A stretch of 35,213 nucleotides of DNA from contig JBBPYR010000078.1 of NCBI GenBank assembly GCA_038199755.1, positions 1-35,213 of the forward strand, written 5' to 3'. Within the stretch, counting starts at the first letter, position 1. Each line of letters opens with the position of its first letter. A program made the position numbers and the translations under genes. The notes beneath the pieces were generated by a model that worked only from the letters and a program-made list of their open reading frames with translations, did no database searches and had not been told where the DNA came from. The stretch comes from JBBPYR01 sp038199755. GTDB taxonomy: Bacteria > Chloroflexota > Ktedonobacteria > Ktedonobacterales > Ktedonobacteraceae. This document shows, in pieces, positions 31,122-35,213 of the stretch.

Positions 31122-31466
31122 TTGTACAATCATCCATCACCAACATCATTTTTGCTTGAAGAAGAGAAGCGCAGTTTGATTTTAAGTTGGTCTGACGATC
31201 ATGAGAGTGTGCATAGTTGGGAGGCTTTGCGTTGGGCGTGCCCGTGCGCGTGGTGTGCAGGCGAAGGCGGCGTGCCTGGTATGCTGCAAAGCAAGCAACG
31301 GTTAAGTGTGGAGGAGACGACGTTAGTGAATATTGAGCCTGTCGGACGTTATGGCCTTACCCCTGTATGGGAAGATGGGCATAAGACGGGCATTTATACC
31401 TATGAGAAATTACGTGCGAGCTGTGAATGTGCTGAATGCCGTGGGAAAAGAGTACCGAAAAGCTAA
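31122..31466 (+). CDS. DUF971 family protein
   Basis: A 114-aa protein. It has the DUF971 pattern: SLILSWSDDHESVHSWEALRWACPCAWCAGE, a variable middle, then PVGRYGLTPVWEDGHKTGIYTYEKLRASCEC. This domain forms the N-terminal part of gamma-butyrobetaine hydroxylases and also stands alone, where its role is unclear. Here there are five conserved-looking Cys in CPCAWC and CECAEC, so metal binding is possible. The start is TTG 31122 behind GAGAGAAGAGA; no ATG or GTG is available upstream in frame. Confidence 0.8.
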   Translation: MYNHPSPTSFLLEEEKRSLILSWSDDHESVHSWEALRWACPCAWCAGEGGVPGMLQSKQRLSVEETTLVNIEPVGRYGLTPVWEDGHKTGIYTYEKLRASCECAECRGKRVPKS

Positions 31467-31588
31467 GAAATGTTAGTATCTGTGAGTTGCACTCGTTTTG
31501 TATAGCAAAAGGGCATAATAGAAGTTTCCTAGTACTTTCTTCTATCTTACTGGGAAACTGCCAATAACTTTATAAATGGAGAGTACCT

Positions 31589-31744
31589 ATGTCTACTAAT
31601 GGAGTCTCAACTCAGGTGCAACCTGCAGCGATGACACGTCGCCAATTTCCTATTTCTGGTTTGCTGTTACGGGTATTGCTTGCGCTGGTGATTAGCTGGC
31701 TAATCGTGATGGCTTTTTTTGTCACGAATGTGGTTTCGCACTAA
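31589..31744 (+). CDS. 51-aa single-pass membrane protein
   Basis: ATG 31589 with GGAGAG 5 nt upstream opens a 51-codon frame ending TAA 31744. The N-terminal 22 residues are polar with a basic RRQ. One hydrophobic helix (about 24-46, GLLLRVLLALVISWLIVMAF) is followed by VTNVVSH. Positive residues before the helix predict N-in/C-out topology. No family is recognised; the strong ribosome site and membrane pattern support a real gene. Confidence 0.65.
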   Translation: MSTNGVSTQVQPAAMTRRQFPISGLLLRVLLALVISWLIVMAFFVTNVVSH

Positions 31745-31760
31745 CGTACAAAAATTGAAT

Positions 31761-32588
31761 TTAAGATGAAGTAGTATGTTCTGCATCTGCCTCAAAGCGC
31801 ACGCCATAGCGTCCGCTGAGGTAATCGTACATATGGTCGGCGAAGTGGTGAGGGTCTATAAAGCCGCGATTTTCCGGCTTGATTTCTGATATTTGAATCA
31901 TCAATGTGGTATCACCATTGCGATAATGGCAGTAGAGAGACCAGCGTTCATTACGCTCTAGCAGCGTAAAATCGGATGCGATAGAGCCAGAGCCACTTCC
32001 GACACGCTCGCGACGCAGTTTGGCATGGTGCGCGATATGGTGATAAGCGGCATCGAGGTTATCAACGACGAAACCAAGATGGTGCCAGCGGCTGGGCAGA
32101 CCATCGGAGAGTGGTGCTTTTTCTGTGCCAAAGCAAAAGAGGGCGACGTTACCGGTGGTAAACACGGTTTGGTGACGATCATCGCGTACAATGGTCATGC
32201 CTAATACCTCACTGAAAAACTCTTTTGCGTCCTCTCGGTCTGCGACGGTGATTGCCAAGTGGTCAAACCCGAAGTTTGTCCATGTGCGCCGACCAGTCAG
32301 ACCAGTCGTCACCTCGCTTAGTGCTTTGGCCTCAACATGGATGGTATGCGTCTTGAAGTGCGTTACGGTCTCCCCAATGAACATGTCTGGAAAAATCTCG
32401 TTGCCTTGCGGTGTGCTGATGCGGATACGATGCCCCACGAGCAGCCCGGCTGGTAAAACATGTTCGAGCGCTTCGTGAAAAATCTCCTGCGGATTCGCTT
32501 GTACCTCATAGGCTACACCATTCACGACGATGGTGAGTGGAATATGCTGCTCTGTCGCTGTATCGCTGGGTTGGATCTGGTCAGACAT
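31761..32588 (-). CDS. Ubiquitin-like (DUF2604-type) domain fused to a VOC/glyoxalase domain
   Basis: A 275-aa protein with two parts. Residues 16-88 (LTIVVNGVAYEVQANP, helix QEIFHEALEHVL, then RIRISTPQGNEI and THTIHVEAKA) have the strand order of a beta-grasp and resemble DUF2604, a bacterial ubiquitin-like family. Residues 105-250 are a vicinal oxygen chelate domain: FDHLAITVADREDAKEFFSE with likely ligand His110, WHHLGFVVDNLDAAYHHI, and a C-terminal DTTLMIQISE. VOC enzymes use a metal for lyase, isomerase or dioxygenase chemistry; the substrate is unknown. AGGAG lies about 6 nt before ATG 32588. Confidence 0.78.
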   Translation of the reverse strand: MSDQIQPSDTATEQHIPLTIVVNGVAYEVQANPQEIFHEALEHVLPAGLLVGHRIRISTPQGNEIFPDMFIGETVTHFKTHTIHVEAKALSEVTTGLTGRRTWTNFGFDHLAITVADREDAKEFFSEVLGMTIVRDDRHQTVFTTGNVALFCFGTEKAPLSDGLPSRWHHLGFVVDNLDAAYHHIAHHAKLRRERVGSGSGSIASDFTLLERNERWSLYCHYRNGDTTLMIQISEIKPENRGFIDPHHFADHMYDYLSGRYGVRFEADAEHTTSS

Positions 32589-32666
32589 GCTTCTCTCCTG
32601 GTGAATACTTACGTTTTCCTAATGATGAATGAGCGGCTGTTGTTGCTTTGTTTTCTAAAGATGAGT

Positions 32667-33527
32667 TTAGGCATGGAATGTAAGACCGGGCGGTAGAAAG
32701 TTCGTGTGCGAGACAACCCCTCTCTGCATGATCCCTTTGGTGAGCGGAAGGATGCGCAACGCGGACGGTGCATAGGGAATGAAGCGTCTCATGTTCGCGG
32801 CAAAGGTGTTAAAGGCACGTTGTTGCTTTGGACCCCACTCCAGACCGTAGATGTCACGAATGGGTGGCGGCAGGAGGGCACTGGTGAGCCAGGTGTTATA
32901 TTCCATGAGCGGACGCAAGAGGCCGGGTAGTGGTGGATAGAGAACTTGCTGCATAAGTTGCCTTGCCTGTGGTGTCGCGGCCAGTTGATGGCTGTACGAC
33001 ATGGTGTGGACATACTCTCGTAGGTCATCAACGGTGCTGGGCATATCGGCGTCGGACAGGCCTAATAAGCGCCCTATAGTCTTCGATTCCTGGTAATATC
33101 GTTCCTGCTCTTCGTGGCTGAGTGGGCCAATCAGTAGCGGATATATAAGTAGAATGGTATCAAGGAGCGTTGCTTGCACCCAGAGCAGCAGTTCGGGGTT
33201 GCGTGCGTCATATAGGGCTCCCTGCTGGTGTTCACCAGCTGAGGCGGGCAGGGTACCATGCACGTGGGTATGGAGACGGTTGATGGTGCGTGCTGCCTGG
33301 TGTGCGGTGGAACGATTTCCAAAGGTGAGCATTTGGCCGAGCATGAAAGTGCGCCCAGATCTGCCTAGTGGATCGCTCATATAGGCACTATGCGCACTCA
33401 CACCCATTGCCACTAGGGGATGGGCGAGTTGCATCGCAACTGCTCGCCCACCGCCTAGCATAACCATCGTTTCGCTCGCAATTTTCCAGGTTGCACTTTC
33501 ATTTCCAAAGTAACCCTGGTTTTGCAC
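32667..33527 (-). CDS. Oxygenase MpaB family protein (DUF2236)
   Basis: A 286-aa protein with the family signature GGGRAVAMQLAHPLVAMGVSAHSAYMSDPLGR. The two His in AHP and AHS are likely metal or heme ligands. There follows a RTINRLHTHVHG segment, WVQATLLDTILLIY and a C-terminal helical half. Members include rubber oxygenase Lcp and the MpaB mycophenolic-acid oxygenase; many are uncharacterised. The start is GTG 33527 with AAAGGA 9 nt upstream. It follows the SDR gene by 31 bp, suggesting an operon that oxidises a hydrophobic substrate (inference). Confidence 0.87.
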   Translation of the reverse strand: MQNQGYFGNESATWKIASETMVMLGGGRAVAMQLAHPLVAMGVSAHSAYMSDPLGRSGRTFMLGQMLTFGNRSTAHQAARTINRLHTHVHGTLPASAGEHQQGALYDARNPELLLWVQATLLDTILLIYPLLIGPLSHEEQERYYQESKTIGRLLGLSDADMPSTVDDLREYVHTMSYSHQLAATPQARQLMQQVLYPPLPGLLRPLMEYNTWLTSALLPPPIRDIYGLEWGPKQQRAFNTFAANMRRFIPYAPSALRILPLTKGIMQRGVVSHTNFLPPGLTFHA

Positions 33528-33558
33528 GAGATAGTGTCCTTTCAGTACGTTGTCTTGG

Positions 33559-34392
33559 CTATTGTTTGCTAGCTTCTTGCACTTCTTGCAAGCGTTGCTG
33601 AAATGCTCTGCCCGTTAGTTGTTCGGCTTTGTCGGGGTCGTCTTTCATGATCTGTATGACAAGCGCGATATCAGGATTGGGTGCCAGTGTCAGATCGCGC
33701 GTTCCGTTAATCGTTGCCTGCAGAATTTCGTCGGCGACCTGTTGCGGCGTGAGCATGGCTACGACATTCAGTAACCGCATCGCATCAGCCTCTTGATGAA
33801 TCATCGGTGTTTCGACCCAGGCTGGATAGACTGTGGTGGCACTAATGCCGGAGCCTTCTAGCTCGGAGCGCAAGGCACTGGCGAAGCCGCGAATTGCCCA
33901 TTTGGTGGCGCAATAGGCCGTGAGCATGGGGGCGGCTAGTTTTCCCGCTACTGAACTGAGGAAGACGAAGTGTCCCGACCCTTGTTGGCGCATGGTGGGC
34001 AGGGCAGCTCTGACACAATAATAGGTGCCCATAAAGTTGATGTTCATCATGCTTTGCATGCGCTCGCCGCTGAATTCGTCAATTGGACCACCCCAGCCAA
34101 CACCGGCACAGGTAATCACGAGGTCAATATGCTGGTTAATGGTCAGTGCTTGTTGCATGAGAGCTTCTACCTGTCCCTCATTGGTGATGTCGGTGACAAC
34201 GGTCAGCACTTGGCCGCTTTGTTGTGCGGATGCGTAGATGGCTTGTTGTGCTTGTTGTAATCCCTGCTCGTTGATGTCTGCTAGAACGACGTGTGCTCCT
34301 CTGCCATAGAGGGCATGGGCTGTGGCGAGTCCAATACCGCTAGCTCCACCTGTAATGACTGCAACTGCTCCGGCGAAGTTTTTCAGTGCCAT
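33559..34392 (-). CDS. Short-chain dehydrogenase/reductase
   Basis: A 277-aa classical SDR. The NAD(P) loop is TGGASGIG (14-21). Asp39 after the second strand (VLADIN) favours NAD(H). CAGVG (95-99) replaces the NAG motif. The catalytic residues are Ser146/147, Tyr160 and Lys164 (YCATK). The C-terminal extension of about 40 residues after the fold (IVIQIMKDDPDKAEQL-like) is typical of ketoreductases acting on lipid-like substrates. AAAGGGA lies 8 nt before ATG. It is the first gene of the pair with the MpaB-family oxygenase. Confidence 0.93.
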   Translation of the reverse strand: MALKNFAGAVAVITGGASGIGLATAHALYGRGAHVVLADINEQGLQQAQQAIYASAQQSGQVLTVVTDITNEGQVEALMQQALTINQHIDLVITCAGVGWGGPIDEFSGERMQSMMNINFMGTYYCVRAALPTMRQQGSGHFVFLSSVAGKLAAPMLTAYCATKWAIRGFASALRSELEGSGISATTVYPAWVETPMIHQEADAMRLLNVVAMLTPQQVADEILQATINGTRDLTLAPNPDIALVIQIMKDDPDKAEQLTGRAFQQRLQEVQEASKQ

Positions 34393-34480
34393 GCGAGGTA
34401 TCCCTTTCAGCTATTGTGATGAAATAGTATCTTCTTGATCTTATGTTGTTGGCGTGGTCACTGTCAAATGCTAAGGTAAG

Positions 34481-34532
34481 AGAAAAGTCTTGTCTGGACA
34501 GCCGCGAATGGGTGCTTGGACAAGACTTTTCT
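34481..34532. terminator. Terminator after the Pro/Gln-rich membrane protein
   Basis: Perfect 14-bp inverted repeat agaaaagtcttgtc (34481-34494) and its complement (34519-34532). It lies 10 bp past the stop of the minus-strand gene at 34543 and is A/T-rich at its base. Confidence 0.7.
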
Positions 34533-34542
34533 TTGGTTTTGC

Positions 34543-35124
34543 TTATTGTTGTTGCGGAGGCATCTGCTGTGGATATTGGGCCTGTGGTTGGTCATACTGT
34601 GCAGGCGTCTCTGAATATTGATGTGGCTGCCCGCCCTCTTGATAGGTTGGCGGAGAGGGAGGCGGTTGATAGCCTTGCTGATACGGCGTGTAGGATGAAG
34701 GCGGGTCCTGCGTCGGCGGCTGATAGTTGGGCTGTTGTGGCTGGTAATAGGGTTGCTGCGGTTGTTGTGGTGGCTGATTATTCATCATGGAGGCCAAGCC
34801 AAACAGTCCCATGCCCGTCAGTAGAGCTATGATTGGTCTCATGAGCACTCCCATAAACGCTGAGAGGGCGGCACCGATCAAGAACACTACCCACCAATGT
34901 GTGATGAAAAAGAGCGCGAGTATAAGCATCCACATAGCACCGATGAGGCTACCATAGATGGCGCGTGGATTGAGTGAGCCTAATGAGCCGACTACAATTG
35001 AGATAGCAATAAAAAAGAAGAAAATGGGTAGGTTGAAGCCACCACCGATAAAGGCAAATACTAAACCTACCAGGACAATGACGCCAGAGATGCCTCTCGT
35101 AAACGGACGAACAGGATTGCGCAT
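34543..35124 (-). CDS. Membrane protein with Pro/Gln/Tyr-rich cytoplasmic tail
   Basis: A 193-aa protein. Four hydrophobic helices fill residues 12-112 (GVIVLVGLVFAFIGGGF, FFFIAISIVVGSLG, MWMLILALFFI and a last GVLMRPIIALLTGMGL). The last 78 residues are low complexity with QQP, YQP and PPTYQ repeats, likely disordered and possibly prone to phase separation or SH3/WW-like contacts. No family is recognised. AAGGAG lies 9 nt before ATG 35124. Confidence 0.75.
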   Translation of the reverse strand: MRNPVRPFTRGISGVIVLVGLVFAFIGGGFNLPIFFFFIAISIVVGSLGSLNPRAIYGSLIGAMWMLILALFFITHWWVVFLIGAALSAFMGVLMRPIIALLTGMGLFGLASMMNNQPPQQPQQPYYQPQQPNYQPPTQDPPSSYTPYQQGYQPPPSPPTYQEGGQPHQYSETPAQYDQPQAQYPQQMPPQQQ

Positions 35125-35213
35125 GATTTGTGTCTCCTTACCTTACATATAGGGACGTAGTGAATACAAGGTGGCAGATGCTCAGGTGCCTGTTTGCCGC
35201 ACCTCTATACTCA

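Overview
The window looks like a chromosomal segment from a free-living, metabolically versatile soil-type bacterium. I think a Chloroflexota of the Ktedonobacteria kind is most likely. The reasons are moderate GC, mostly single genes or short operons, frequent TTG and GTG starts behind strong AAGGAG-type sites, multi-PAS kinases, HTH-GAF regulators, DUF1684, beta-propeller lyase-like proteins and many small membrane proteins. This assignment is inference from gene content. No rRNA, integrase, transposase, phage gene or CRISPR array was seen.

Layout. 1-76: tRNA-Glu(CTC), minus strand. 0.2-3.2 kb: GH65 disaccharide phosphorylase with beta-phosphoglucomutase, a complete phosphorolytic route from an alpha-glucoside to glucose 6-phosphate. 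3.4-4.6 kb: MFS transporter. 4.7-7.0 kb: divergent pair of membrane-anchored extracellular proteins (ConA-like and a seven-bladed propeller). 7.1-12.0 kb: esterase, DUF1684, aldo/keto reductase, a Trp-rich phasin-like protein, a sirtuin and a membrane protein. 12.2-14.9 kb: PAS histidine kinase and single-domain response regulator, behind a near-consensus promoter. 15.1-18.8 kb: membrane protein, a dense array of covarying hairpin repeats, and a lone Eco57I-type adenine methylase. 18.9-21.3 kb: membrane-bound GGDEF-EAL protein with a degenerate GGDEF. 21.3-25.0 kb: DinB-like, tail-anchored SRPBCC, small membrane protein, PAP2 phosphatase and GlsB-like protein. 25.1-26.5 kb: ClgR-like regulator divergent from a DUF4177 protein and ClpP. 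26.5-28.5 kb: HTH-GAF regulator coupled to a ConA-like protein. 28.7-31.0 kb: membrane protein pair and an anchored pentapeptide-repeat protein. 31.1-35.1 kb: DUF971, an unlisted 51-aa membrane protein, a ubiquitin-like/VOC fusion, an MpaB-family oxygenase with an SDR, and a Pro/Gln-rich-tailed membrane protein.

Most notable: (1) tandem hairpin repeats at 15840-16098 with conserved flanks but stems that change while staying complementary; (2) the ClgR-like/DUF4177/ClpP locus, with two inverted copies of a ClgR-like operator placed to activate clpP and block the regulator's own transcript; (3) a DUF2604-like ubiquitin-fold domain fused to a VOC domain; (4) a gene whose conserved N-terminus extends 44 codons upstream of its first ATG to a TAATA stop/start overlap; (5) a strong Shine-Dalgarno and an A AAA AAG slippery heptamer just upstream of the methylase, in the frame that a -1 shift would join to it; (6) a TTGACA-N17-TATACT promoter followed by about 440 nt without a convincing gene.
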